Assembly: GCA_030605745.1 (NCBI GenBank)
Contig: JAUWHT010000404.1
Span: forward strand, 1 to 5,185
Source: Pirellulales bacterium
Lineage (GTDB): Bacteria; Planctomycetota; Planctomycetia; Pirellulales; Thermoguttaceae
DNA length: 5,185 bases
Reading direction: 5' to 3'
Of the stretch, positions 1 through 5,185 are shown piece after piece. The position numbers were made by a program, and so were the translations under genes. The notes under the pieces were generated by a model. It was not told the origin of the DNA. It made no database searches and saw nothing but the letters and a program-made list of their open reading frames with translations. The stretch's first letter is position 1. Each line of letters begins with the position of its first letter.

Positions 1-94
1 TCCACAGCGCAAGTTTACCTATTTTAACATTTATCGGATTTTCAACCTTTTTTTCGCCCCGGCCGCCCAGTTCCCAACTGCCATCGTCTTAGCA

Positions 95-128
95 GAAAAA
101 ACAACCTGCGGAAAATCGGGCAAGCCCG
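95..128 (-). terminator. Possible weak terminator of the rhomboid gene
   Basis: Read on the minus strand, the palindrome at 117-128 (CGGGCTTGCCCG) is followed by ATTTT and, further on, by a run of seven T (95-101). The location, about 60 nt after the rhomboid stop codon, suits a terminator. However, the hairpin has only about 4 usable base pairs once a loop is allowed and the first T-run is short, so the call is tentative. The same bases belong to the dispersed repeat. Confidence 0.25.
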
Positions 129-138
129 GCGGCTAAAC
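118..138 (+). repeat. Dispersed 21-bp palindromic repeat, solitary copy
   Basis: This 21-mer begins GGGCAAGCCCGGCGG and ends CTAAAC. It is identical to 2566-2586, and its exact reverse complement lies at 2334-2354, so the window holds three perfect copies in two places more than 2 kb apart. The core GGGCAAGCCC is self-complementary. Here the copy stands alone, 48 bp past the rhomboid stop codon. Three identical 21-mers in 5 kb are far beyond chance, so this is a dispersed element of REP type (short intergenic palindromes) by inference. Confidence 0.8.
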
Positions 139-185
139 AGCAGCAGATGCATAGTATAGAAAGTGTTGCCGAGGGTCAATAACGG

Positions 186-1049
186 TCACTGCCGGCGCCG
201 CTGGTACTCTCGACTGGCATTTTCCAGTGTGCGGCGTTCCTTTCGAGTGAGGCTGCCTTCGCCTTCGCGGTGGATCTTTTCCAGGATCCGATCGACCTGG
301 TTGCTCAACTCGGCATCTTCACTTGGGGGGTCGTGGATTCGCAGCTTGGGCCGCCGCTTGAAGTTTACCCAGGAGAACCGGCCCTCGACCAGCCGACCCA
401 GGTTCCACCCGAAGCGGTAATAGAGAAAGGCAAATGCCGCACCGGCCAGGTGCACGCTGTAGGCCACGTCGTGGCGGCCTGTGCCGAAGGTCCCAAGCAG
501 GTCGCCCGCAACCAGCAGCACGCCCACCAGCCAGGCGGGGACCGGCAGCACGAAAAACAACAGCAACGTCCGCCGGGGAAAATGCAGCGCAAAAAGCACT
601 ACAATTCCCACTACCGCCCCGGACGCGCCGACCAGGGTAAAATCAACGCCGGCCGGGACCCCTCGAAGCACGTTCACGATAGACCAACTCAGCGATCCGA
701 CAACCAACATCACCAGGTACAGCCACAGGAACTCCTTGCGGCCGTAGGTCAACTCGATGTCGCGCCCAAGAAACCAAAGCCCCAGCATGTTGAACAGAAT
801 GTGACCCCAGTTGCTCGGGTCGTGAGCGAACCCGTAGCTGAGGAATTGCCACCACATCCACGGCTCGAAGATAGTGGAGCTATGTGCGGCCAGCAGGTCG
901 GTGATCAGGTTCGTGCCGGAAGTCAGCAGTCCATTGGCAAGAAAGACCACTACGTTGATCAGGATCAGCCGGCCGATGATCGTGCCGGGCGCGCGGACCG
1001 AGAACGCCGGCTCAGCTTGGCGATAGTAGTCTCGGTCGTAGATGCCCAT
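186..1049 (-). CDS. Rhomboid family intramembrane serine protease
   Basis: This 287-residue polytopic inner-membrane protein should cleave transmembrane helices of substrate proteins within the lipid bilayer. The rhomboid signature is complete. HILFN at 83-87 supplies the conserved His83 and Asn87 of the second membrane helix. GASG at 141-144 carries the catalytic Ser143, and HLAG at 200-203 carries the catalytic His200. GRDIELTYGRKEFLWLY (95-111) fits the family's conserved stretch between helices two and three. About six membrane segments can be placed between residues 24 and 212. After the last helix comes a basic stretch (KRRPK, 231-235) and a soluble tail. The tail (about 250-282) contains VDRILEKI and SLTRKERRTLENAS and resembles the small C-terminal domain seen on other bacterial rhomboids (DUF6576-like, from memory). 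The ATG at 1049 gives the typical MGIYDRDYYR start. No good Shine-Dalgarno sequence precedes it. The substrate is unknown. It is probably transcribed separately from the upstream minus-strand gene, 185 bp away across a strong hairpin. Confidence 0.95.
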   Translation of the reverse strand: MGIYDRDYYRQAEPAFSVRAPGTIIGRLILINVVVFLANGLLTSGTNLITDLLAAHSSTIFEPWMWWQFLSYGFAHDPSNWGHILFNMLGLWFLGRDIELTYGRKEFLWLYLVMLVVGSLSWSIVNVLRGVPAGVDFTLVGASGAVVGIVVLFALHFPRRTLLLFFVLPVPAWLVGVLLVAGDLLGTFGTGRHDVAYSVHLAGAAFAFLYYRFGWNLGRLVEGRFSWVNFKRRPKLRIHDPPSEDAELSNQVDRILEKIHREGEGSLTRKERRTLENASREYQRRRQ

Positions 1050-1101
1050 CTTTTAACTCAAACTGTACACGCTAGCATTTGGGAAAACGTGATATGCTTG
1101 G

Positions 1102-1180
1102 AAAATAGGGGCTCGGGACTCGGGGCTCGGGACTGGAGGGTTACATTCAATAACCCCGAGCCCCGAGCCCCGAATCCCTA
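1102..1180 (-). terminator. Candidate terminator for the coiled-coil gene (1235-2161)
   Basis: On the minus strand the strong GC hairpin 1180-1106 begins 55 nt after the stop codon at 1235 and is immediately followed by TTTT (1105-1102) and then CC. A strong stem plus a U-tract at the expected place fits Rho-independent termination, but the U-tract is short and the loop is long (23 nt). If it works, it separates this gene from the rhomboid gene, whose ATG lies another 53 nt downstream. Confidence 0.4.
1106..1180. repeat. Long GC-rich inverted repeat between the two minus-strand genes
   Basis: Positions 1106-1131 pair with 1155-1180 over 26 positions: 23 Watson-Crick pairs including 13 uninterrupted (1119-1131 with 1155-1167), with a 23-nt loop. 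In the minus-strand transcript two of the three imperfect positions become G-U wobbles, leaving one true mismatch, so the structure is slightly better on that strand. The left arm contains two tandem copies of GGGGCTCGGGACT (1108-1120 and 1122-1134). The composition and tandem build suggest a dispersed intergenic repeat rather than a protein-binding site. No second copy of this family is in the window. Confidence 0.8.
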
Positions 1181-1234
1181 GTCCCTACGGTGTTTTCCGA
1201 GCAAAACGTCCCAATCCATTTACACTTTGAGTAA

Positions 1235-2161
1235 CTAGTGTTCCCCGGCAGTGCTCTGCGCCACCCTTTGGGTGCGGGCATCAATTTGCCGGGCCGCCTC
1301 CAACTGGATTTTGGCGATCTGGCCCGCCGCGGCCTTGTTGCTAGCAATCATTCGGGTGACGGCCGCCCGCAGCGCAGCCACTTTCGCTTTCAGGAGCTTA
1401 TGGTGGGCGGCCGCCGCGTCGCGCTGCAGAACGATATCGACCTTCTTCTGCTCCAATTGGGCCACCTCCTCCTCGCGTAACGCAACCTGCCGTTGCGCGC
1501 CGTCCAGCGCAACCTTGGCATACTGATAGTCCCGCTCGGCGGATTCCTCCAGGTCGAACAATACCGACCGCCAATGGTGATACCACTTGAAAAAGACCTC
1601 GTAGTCGCAGTTGTCGTCGATGGGCATGATTTCGTAGAGGGTCCACGGGCCTTTGCTCCGGCCGAGGCGCTGGAGTTCCCGCTGCGTCAGTTTCATCGAC
1701 GGCTCAAACTGCACCTGTCTCTCTTTCTCGGGGGCGGCCGTAACCTTGAACTCGCCCAGGTAGCTGCCCTGCTGCTGCACGTCGGCCTCTTCAAAGACGT
1801 ACAATACGGTCTTTTCGGCGATTCGGTGCGGGTCGGGCAGGTCGGTAGCCACGGTGACCTGGCCGGTCTGCGGATCTACCTGCTGCGGCTCGCAGTTGTA
1901 CCACACCCGACCCCGGTCGATCAGCAGCTTGTGCAAGTCCAGCCGGAGCCGCTCGATCCCCAGGCCGACCTCCTCGTTTTCTTCCTGCCCGCCATCGACC
2001 AATTGGCAGCTCTGCTGCTCGGTGGCATCAATCTGTTCCTGATGCTCTCTGGCCAACTCACGCCAGTACTGCTGGGTCTTCAGCGTCCGCGCCCCCATAT
2101 AGAAGAAGACCACCGAGGCCAGGGAGATGAACCCGATCAGAACCTTGTTCCAGATGCTCAT
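1235..2161 (-). CDS. Membrane-anchored coiled-coil protein, function unknown
   Basis: I do not recognise this 308-residue protein. Residues 5-24 (IGFISLASVVFFYMG core) form a single N-terminal membrane anchor with little basic charge before it and a positive residue after it. A polar helical stretch follows (27-80). Then comes a region of about 100 residues (85-185) with a beta-rich look and motifs such as VWYNCEP, TVLYVFEE and GSYLGEFKV, and then EVFFKWYHHWR (188-198). Residues 203-300 are a long heptad-like helix rich in Ala, Gln, Glu, Lys and Arg, a strong coiled-coil candidate. The likely topology is a periplasmic or cytoplasmic body tethered to the inner membrane; the side is not certain. 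The ATG at 2161 was chosen over one 48 bp upstream because it sits directly before the membrane anchor and directly after a near-consensus promoter that would lie inside the longer reading frame. No enzyme motif is visible, so a structural or scaffolding role is only a guess. It may be conserved in related planctomycetes. Confidence 0.85.
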   Translation of the reverse strand: MSIWNKVLIGFISLASVVFFYMGARTLKTQQYWRELAREHQEQIDATEQQSCQLVDGGQEENEEVGLGIERLRLDLHKLLIDRGRVWYNCEPQQVDPQTGQVTVATDLPDPHRIAEKTVLYVFEEADVQQQGSYLGEFKVTAAPEKERQVQFEPSMKLTQRELQRLGRSKGPWTLYEIMPIDDNCDYEVFFKWYHHWRSVLFDLEESAERDYQYAKVALDGAQRQVALREEEVAQLEQKKVDIVLQRDAAAAHHKLLKAKVAALRAAVTRMIASNKAAAGQIAKIQLEAARQIDARTQRVAQSTAGEH

Positions 2162-2167
2162 ACCTTG

Positions 2168-2196
2168 ATGATATTCACGGGCGGTGGCGGTGTCAA
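2168..2196 (-). promoter_or_regulatory. Near-consensus sigma70-type promoter, predicted leaderless start
   Basis: On the minus strand, TTGACA (2196-2191, 6 of 6 consensus) is followed by exactly 17 bp and TATCAT (2173-2168, 5 of 6). The usual +1, seven bases after the -10 hexamer, falls on position 2161, which is the A of the ATG. Only CAAGGT separates the -10 box from the start codon, so the mRNA would have no 5' leader, or at most a few bases. AAGG in that hexamer would normally look like a Shine-Dalgarno remnant but is too close to the ATG and would not be transcribed. The match is seen directly; leaderless use is inferred. Confidence 0.7.
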
Positions 2197-2333
2197 GCGA
2201 GTGCCGCATCTTCCCGGCCTGTGCAGGCAGGCCAGCTACCTACGTCCCCACATAACCCCCAACCACCCTCACCCGGATAATCGTTCAAGTCCAAACTCGT
2301 TGCGGCCGAAAAGCTGAATAGCAATATGTGCTT
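2197..2333. other. Divergent intergenic spacer, no feature seen
   Basis: This lies between the promoter of the minus-strand gene and the repeat element. It is C-rich in the middle (about 2244-2275) and has no convincing reading frame, hairpin or binding-site repeat. A short minus-strand open frame that crosses it (about 60 codons) runs through the neighbouring repeat and has no protein-like composition. Confidence 0.5.
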
Positions 2334-2344
2334 GTTTAGCCGCC

Positions 2345-2407
2345 GGGCTTGCCCGGCGCGTTTGCCATGGAGCAAATTGGCCCCCGAACAACGCGCCGGG
2401 CAAGCCC
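2345..2407. repeat. Hairpin formed by the left repeat and a partial inverted copy
   Basis: Positions 2345-2362 pair with 2390-2407 over 18 bp without mismatch, enclosing 27 nt that contain a smaller hairpin (TTTGC at 2361 with GCAAA at 2372). The right arm is a partial, inverted copy of the dispersed repeat. In addition, 2341-2358 is itself a palindrome (CGCCGGGC, TT, GCCCGGCG), so alternative folds compete. Confidence 0.75.
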
Positions 2408-2579
2408 CAATACCGTTGAATTAAGGGCTGAATTGGCAGCAACACAGTGGCACCGGCGTCCCGCCGGTGTGGCGTAACTCGTGGTGACGCCTATATTTGT
2501 GCGCACCGGCGAGACGCCGGTGCCACTGTGTTTCCCTTGATATCACCACTAATTCAACGGTATTGGGGCAAGCCCGGCG
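2394..2579. repeat. 186-bp imperfect palindrome with two nested paired blocks
   Basis: All paired bases share one axis between 2486 and 2487. The outer block 2394-2423 pairs with 2550-2579 (28 of 30). The inner block 2441-2469 pairs with 2504-2532 (28 of 29). Between the blocks lie two largely unmatched 17-nt strands, and the centre is an unpaired stretch of about 30 nt. The single mismatches at equal distances from one axis show that the two halves arose by inverted duplication. As RNA or cruciform it would be a very stable rod. Confidence 0.8.
2441..2532. repeat. Pair of inverted 29-bp repeat units, each with its own hairpin
   Basis: Each unit begins AACACAGTGGCACCGGCGTC in its own orientation: 2441-2469 on plus and 2532-2504 on minus, with one difference. 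Each unit is also internally palindromic. CACCGGC (2451-2457) pairs with GCCGGTG (2463-2469). GCACCGGCG (2503-2511) pairs with CGCCGGTGC (2515-2523) around a 3-nt loop. Such GCACCGGCG palindromes between genes look like REP units arranged head-to-head, as in REPINs. The family assignment is an inference. Confidence 0.7.
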
Positions 2580-2614
2580 GCTAAACTACATACACATCCT
2601 CGGCAACAGTCGAA

Positions 2615-2623
2615 TTGAAGGTG
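2615..2623 (+). promoter_or_regulatory. Non-ATG start region of the TolC-like gene
   Basis: The reading frame opens after a TAA at 2582-2584 and contains no ATG before the signal peptide. The candidates are TTG at 2615 and GTG at 2621. TTG gives MKVTNHY, which supplies a basic residue for the signal peptide; GTG would leave none. No clear Shine-Dalgarno precedes either. TTG is preferred, with modest confidence; the difference is two residues. Confidence 0.5.
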
Positions 2624-5116
2624 ACAAACCACTACGCGGTATGGGTATCGCTGCTGGGACTGCTGCTGCCGATCGCCGGGTGCAGCCGGGCATTTTACCG
2701 ACACCAGGCTGACAGCGAGGTGTACGCGCTGATCGGCCGCGCGGACCAGCAGACTCGCTCCCCGCTGGAGGACTACAGCATCCAACCGGGGCCCCAGTCG
2801 CGCATGTTCGATCCGAACTGCCCCGACTGCCCACCAATGCCGCCGGACGATCCGACTTCGCACCGGCTGATGCACTGCGTAGACTGCAAGCGGGGTTGGC
2901 CGTTCTGGGGTTGCTATGGTCATACCCCGTACGTCGCAAACCCCGCGTGGAAGGACTATCTCCACCGCGGCGAAGACGGCACGGTAGTGCTGGACCGCCG
3001 GGCGGCGATGCAGTTGGCACTGTTGAACTCGCGAGAGTACCAGAATGAGCTGGAAGAGCTGTACCTCTCGGCGTTGGATGTGACCTTCGAGCGGTTCCGC
3101 TTCGACGCCCAGTTTTACGGCGGCAACTCGACCTTCTTCACCGCCGACGGGCCCGGCCGCAACGGCAGCCTGGGAAGCCGGCTTCAGACAGACACCGGCT
3201 TGCACGTGCAGCGACTGCTGGCCACCGGCGGCGAGTTGATCGCCGGCATGGCCAATTCGCTGGTCTGGCAGTTCGCCGGGCCGGACGATTATACGGCAAC
3301 TACGCTGCTGGACTTCTCGCTAGTCCAGCCGCTGCTGCGGGCGGGCGGGCGGGCCGTCGCGCTGGAAAGCCTAACCGACAGCGAGCGGGCACTGCTGGCG
3401 AACATCCGCCAGATGGAACGATTCCGCCGTGGCTTCTACGCCCAGACTATCACCGGCCGCAATGCGGGTCCTGGACCCGCGCGCGGCGGCATCGGCCTGG
3501 CCGCCGTTGCCGCAATGCCCGGCGCGGCGGCCGGCGGAATCTTCAGATTGCTGGAAGACCGGTTGCGCATCCGCAACCAGCGGACCGACGTGGCCGGACT
3601 GCGGGACAGCCTCGAGCAATTCGAGGCACTCAACGAGGTCGGCCGGGTCGATCGCCTACAAGTTGACCAGATCAGGCAGCGTTTGTGCGGTTCCCAAAGC
3701 CGGCTGTTGACCATCCAGACAAGCTACCAGGACCAACTAGACAGTTACAAGATCAGCCTGGGACTGCCGCCGTCGCTGGAGTTGCGGATCGACGACCCGC
3801 TGCTGGAGCAGTTCAACCTGATCGATCCGAAGCTGACCGCAACCCAGGACACTGTTGCCGAGTTGTTGGACCGATTGCGTGATCGTCGGCCGGGTGCGGA
3901 AGCCCGGGCAGTAGCAAGTTGTCTGGCCGAGTTAGCTTCCCTTCAGCGGGACTCGGCCGCCCAGTTGGAGTTGGTCCGGCACGACTTCGAGGCGCTCGTT
4001 CGTGCGATGCCTGCGCGTCGCCGGCGCCTTGGCCAGTTGTCCACACGCGAGGAATTCCGACGAGGCGACGTCCATCCCAGGGTGTGCGACATCAAGGCTT
4101 TGGATCGCCGTGTGGCCGAACTGAAGACGGAATTGTTCATCGGAACCGACCAAACCAAGCCACTGGCCGAGCGACTGAACGCCACCTTGGCCGAAATCGA
4201 GCAACTCCGGCAAAGCACCTCCGGGCCGAACGCCGATGGTGCCGCGTCGCCGAAGCGCTTGCGAGACCTGCTTAGCCGGCTGTCGAGCGAACTGCTGGAG
4301 CTGTCGCTGGCCCAGGCCCGGGCGCGGGTCGATACGGTGCCGGCATTGATGTCCATAGAGTTGGATCCCCAAGAGGCGCTGCAGATTGCCCGGGAAAACC
4401 GCCGCGACTGGATGAACGCCCGGGCTGCGCTGGTCGATACCTGGCGGCAGATCGAGGTAGCGGCCAACGATTTGCGCAGCGGGCTGGACCTCACATTCAG
4501 CGGCGACCTGAGCACGACGGACAACAACCCGGTCCGGTTCCGTGGCACGACGGGGCGCCTTCGCGTGGGGCTGGAGTTCGACGCCCCGTTGACCCGCCTG
4601 ATCGAACGCAATGCCTACCGCCAGACGCTGATCGAGTACCAGCAGGCCCGACGCGCCTACTACACCTTCGAGGACCGCGTCAGCCAGAGCCTCCGCGGTA
4701 CGCTACGGGCCATCCGGCAGAACCAACTCGACTTTGAGCTGCGCCGCGCGGCGGTCCACGTGGCCATCAGCCAGGTCGATCTGACGCGGCTTCGTCTGCA
4801 ACAACCGCCGAAGCCGGGCGAGGACCAAAAACTCGGCGCCACAACCGCCCGCGACCTGGTCACCGCACTGACCGGATTGTTGGGCGCCCAGAACGACTTC
4901 CTGGGTATCTGGATCGACTATGAAGTCGAGCGGCTGAACCTCGACTTTGACCTTGGCACGATGGAGCTAGACGCCGAGGGCAACTGGATCGACCCGGGCC
5001 CGATCGAGCCGGAGACCTCCAACGAGCCCGACGGGCCGAAGGAAATACCGCCGCCCGAAGCAGTCCCACTGGCATTTCAAGGTCCGACCTTTAGGGTCCG
5101 CGCAGAAATAACTTGA
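2615..5116 (+). CDS. TolC-family outer-membrane efflux lipoprotein with a large internal insert
   Basis: This 833-residue protein should form a trimeric outer-membrane channel and periplasmic tunnel that passes substrates from an inner-membrane pump to the outside. The N-terminus has a hydrophobic segment ending LLLPIAGC, a lipobox with Cys23 as the likely lipidated residue. Residues 60-110 form a Pro/Cys-rich segment with two CxxC pairs (69/72 and 88/91) and Cys100. The first TolC-like repeat (about 125-395) starts ALLNSREYQNELEELYLSAL, passes through beta segments (165-250, with FSLVQPLLRAGGRA at 234-247), a Gly/Ala-rich loop (282-308) and a long helix ending KISLGLPP. An insert of charged helices follows (about 405-575). 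The second repeat (about 585-780) carries GRLRVGLEFDAPLTRLIERNAY and helices through 760. The tail is Pro/Glu-rich. Typical TolC proteins are about 430-490 residues, so this one is nearly twice as long. No adaptor or pump gene is adjacent, so the partner and substrate are unknown. Confidence 0.9.
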   Translation: MKVTNHYAVWVSLLGLLLPIAGCSRAFYRHQADSEVYALIGRADQQTRSPLEDYSIQPGPQSRMFDPNCPDCPPMPPDDPTSHRLMHCVDCKRGWPFWGCYGHTPYVANPAWKDYLHRGEDGTVVLDRRAAMQLALLNSREYQNELEELYLSALDVTFERFRFDAQFYGGNSTFFTADGPGRNGSLGSRLQTDTGLHVQRLLATGGELIAGMANSLVWQFAGPDDYTATTLLDFSLVQPLLRAGGRAVALESLTDSERALLANIRQMERFRRGFYAQTITGRNAGPGPARGGIGLAAVAAMPGAAAGGIFRLLEDRLRIRNQRTDVAGLRDSLEQFEALNEVGRVDRLQVDQIRQRLCGSQSRLLTIQTSYQDQLDSYKISLGLPPSLELRIDDPLLEQFNLIDPKLTATQDTVAELLDRLRDRRPGAEARAVASCLAELASLQRDSAAQLELVRHDFEALVRAMPARRRRLGQLSTREEFRRGDVHPRVCDIKALDRRVAELKTELFIGTDQTKPLAERLNATLAEIEQLRQSTSGPNADGAASPKRLRDLLSRLSSELLELSLAQARARVDTVPALMSIELDPQEALQIARENRRDWMNARAALVDTWRQIEVAANDLRSGLDLTFSGDLSTTDNNPVRFRGTTGRLRVGLEFDAPLTRLIERNAYRQTLIEYQQARRAYYTFEDRVSQSLRGTLRAIRQNQLDFELRRAAVHVAISQVDLTRLRLQQPPKPGEDQKLGATTARDLVTALTGLLGAQNDFLGIWIDYEVERLNLDFDLGTMELDAEGNWIDPGPIEPETSNEPDGPKEIPPPEAVPLAFQGPTFRVRAEIT

Positions 5117-5128
5117 TCAATTGGGTGG

Positions 5129-5179
5129 CACGCCCTGAGGAACGAAGGGCGTGTTGAGCCGGGCGCCCACGCCCTTCGC
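5129..5179. repeat. Palindromic repeat after the TolC gene, cut by the window edge
   Basis: CACGCCCT (5129-5136) pairs with AGGGCGTG (5146-5153) around 9 nt. Alternatively CGAAGGGCGTG (5143-5153) pairs with CACGCCCTTCG (5169-5179), 11 bp around a 15-nt loop. The two folds share the middle strand and exclude each other. The first begins 12 nt past the stop codon and could end transcription, but no U-tract follows. It looks like another intergenic repeat family that continues beyond the right edge. Confidence 0.6.
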
Positions 5180-5185
5180 TGCGCT

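Larger units (their letters stand above)
1..185. other. Non-coding left edge, downstream of the rhomboid gene
   Basis: No convincing gene is present here. The first 60 bases are AT-richer than the rest of the window. The stretch lies just past the 3' end of the minus-strand rhomboid gene. It contains one 21-bp copy of a dispersed palindromic repeat (118-138) and two A-runs (112-115 and 95-101) that would read as T-runs in a minus-strand transcript. A gene ending or starting beyond the left edge cannot be excluded. Confidence 0.6.
2334..2586. mobile_element. 253-bp MITE/REPIN-like element with perfect 21-bp terminal inverted repeats
   Basis: The left end (2334-2354, starting GTTTAGCCGCCGGGCTTG) is the exact reverse complement of the right end (2566-2586, ending CAAGCCCGGCGGCTAAAC). 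Between them lie a hairpin (2345-2407) and a 186-bp imperfect palindrome (2394-2579). There is no coding capacity, so if it moves it must be mobilised in trans. I see no clear target-site duplication: CTT precedes it and TAC follows. The arrangement may be a short non-autonomous transposable element, or several REP-type palindromes accumulated at one site. It ends 28 bp before the TolC start codon, so any promoter for that gene must lie inside or overlap it. Confidence 0.6.

Noticed and set aside
270..1181. Long plus-strand open frame (303 codons) across the rhomboid gene
   Set aside because: It is antisense to a gene with an intact rhomboid signature. The translation is rich in Gln, Pro, His and Arg without domains, as expected from the complement of a GC-rich gene.
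2162..2209. Upstream ATG at 2209 as the start of the coiled-coil gene
   Set aside because: It would add 16 polar residues before the membrane anchor and place the near-consensus promoter inside the coding region.
1493..2317. Plus-strand open frame (274 codons) opposite the coiled-coil gene
   Set aside because: The minus strand gives a coherent membrane anchor, coiled coil and a promoter at its start. The plus-strand frame has no such organisation and runs into the intergenic region.
2537..2566. Possible TolC promoter (TTGATA, 18 bp, TATTGG)
   Set aside because: The -10 match is only 3 of 6 and both boxes lie in the arm of the palindrome. It is too weak to annotate, though no better candidate was found.
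2334..2586. CRISPR array
   Set aside because: The repeats are inverted, unevenly spaced and few, with no regular spacers and no cas genes nearby.
2549..3205. Minus-strand open frame (218 codons) over the TolC N-terminal region and the repeat
   Set aside because: It is antisense to the lipobox and first repeat of the TolC protein and ends inside the palindromic element. No motif is recognisable.
3943..4611. Minus-strand open frame (222 codons) very rich in Ser and Arg
   Set aside because: Ser/Arg-rich composition is typical of a shadow frame opposite a GC-rich gene. The plus-strand frame is continuous through it with TolC-like helices.

Overview
The window looks like chromosomal DNA from a planctomycete, probably of the Pirellulales type. 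This rests on GC-rich composition, a very long TolC-like lipoprotein of a kind I associate with that group, a rhomboid protease with the N-terminus and tail style seen there, weak or absent Shine-Dalgarno sites, and GC-rich palindromic repeats between genes. No rRNA, tRNA, CRISPR array or transposase gene was found. The taxonomic placement is an inference from protein style, not from a marker gene.

Layout from left to right. Positions 1-185 are non-coding and hold one copy of a 21-bp dispersed repeat. A rhomboid intramembrane serine protease lies on the minus strand (186-1049) with its catalytic Ser/His intact and a soluble C-terminal tail. The gap at 1050-1234 holds a long GC-rich hairpin built from a tandem 14-bp unit. 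Next, also on the minus strand (1235-2161), is an unrecognised membrane-anchored coiled-coil protein. It is preceded by a near-consensus sigma70-type promoter (TTGACA, 17 bp, TATCAT) placed so that transcription should begin at or next to the A of its ATG.

The divergent intergenic region (2162-2614) is dominated by a 253-bp repeat element (2334-2586). It is bounded by perfect 21-bp inverted repeats and contains a 186-bp imperfect palindrome. It stops 28 bp before the last gene, a plus-strand TolC-family outer-membrane efflux lipoprotein of 833 residues (2615-5116). That protein has a lipobox, a cysteine-rich N-terminal segment and an insert of about 170 residues between its two TolC repeats. 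The window ends in another palindromic repeat (5129-5179).

Nothing ties the three genes into one pathway. All three products are envelope-associated: inner-membrane proteolysis, an inner-membrane-anchored coiled coil, and an outer-membrane channel. The two minus-strand genes are separated by a hairpin that could stop transcription. The TolC gene is divergent and has no adjacent pump or adaptor gene in view. The most unusual material is the non-coding repeat architecture and the apparently leaderless promoter. I do not see a clear new multi-gene system.
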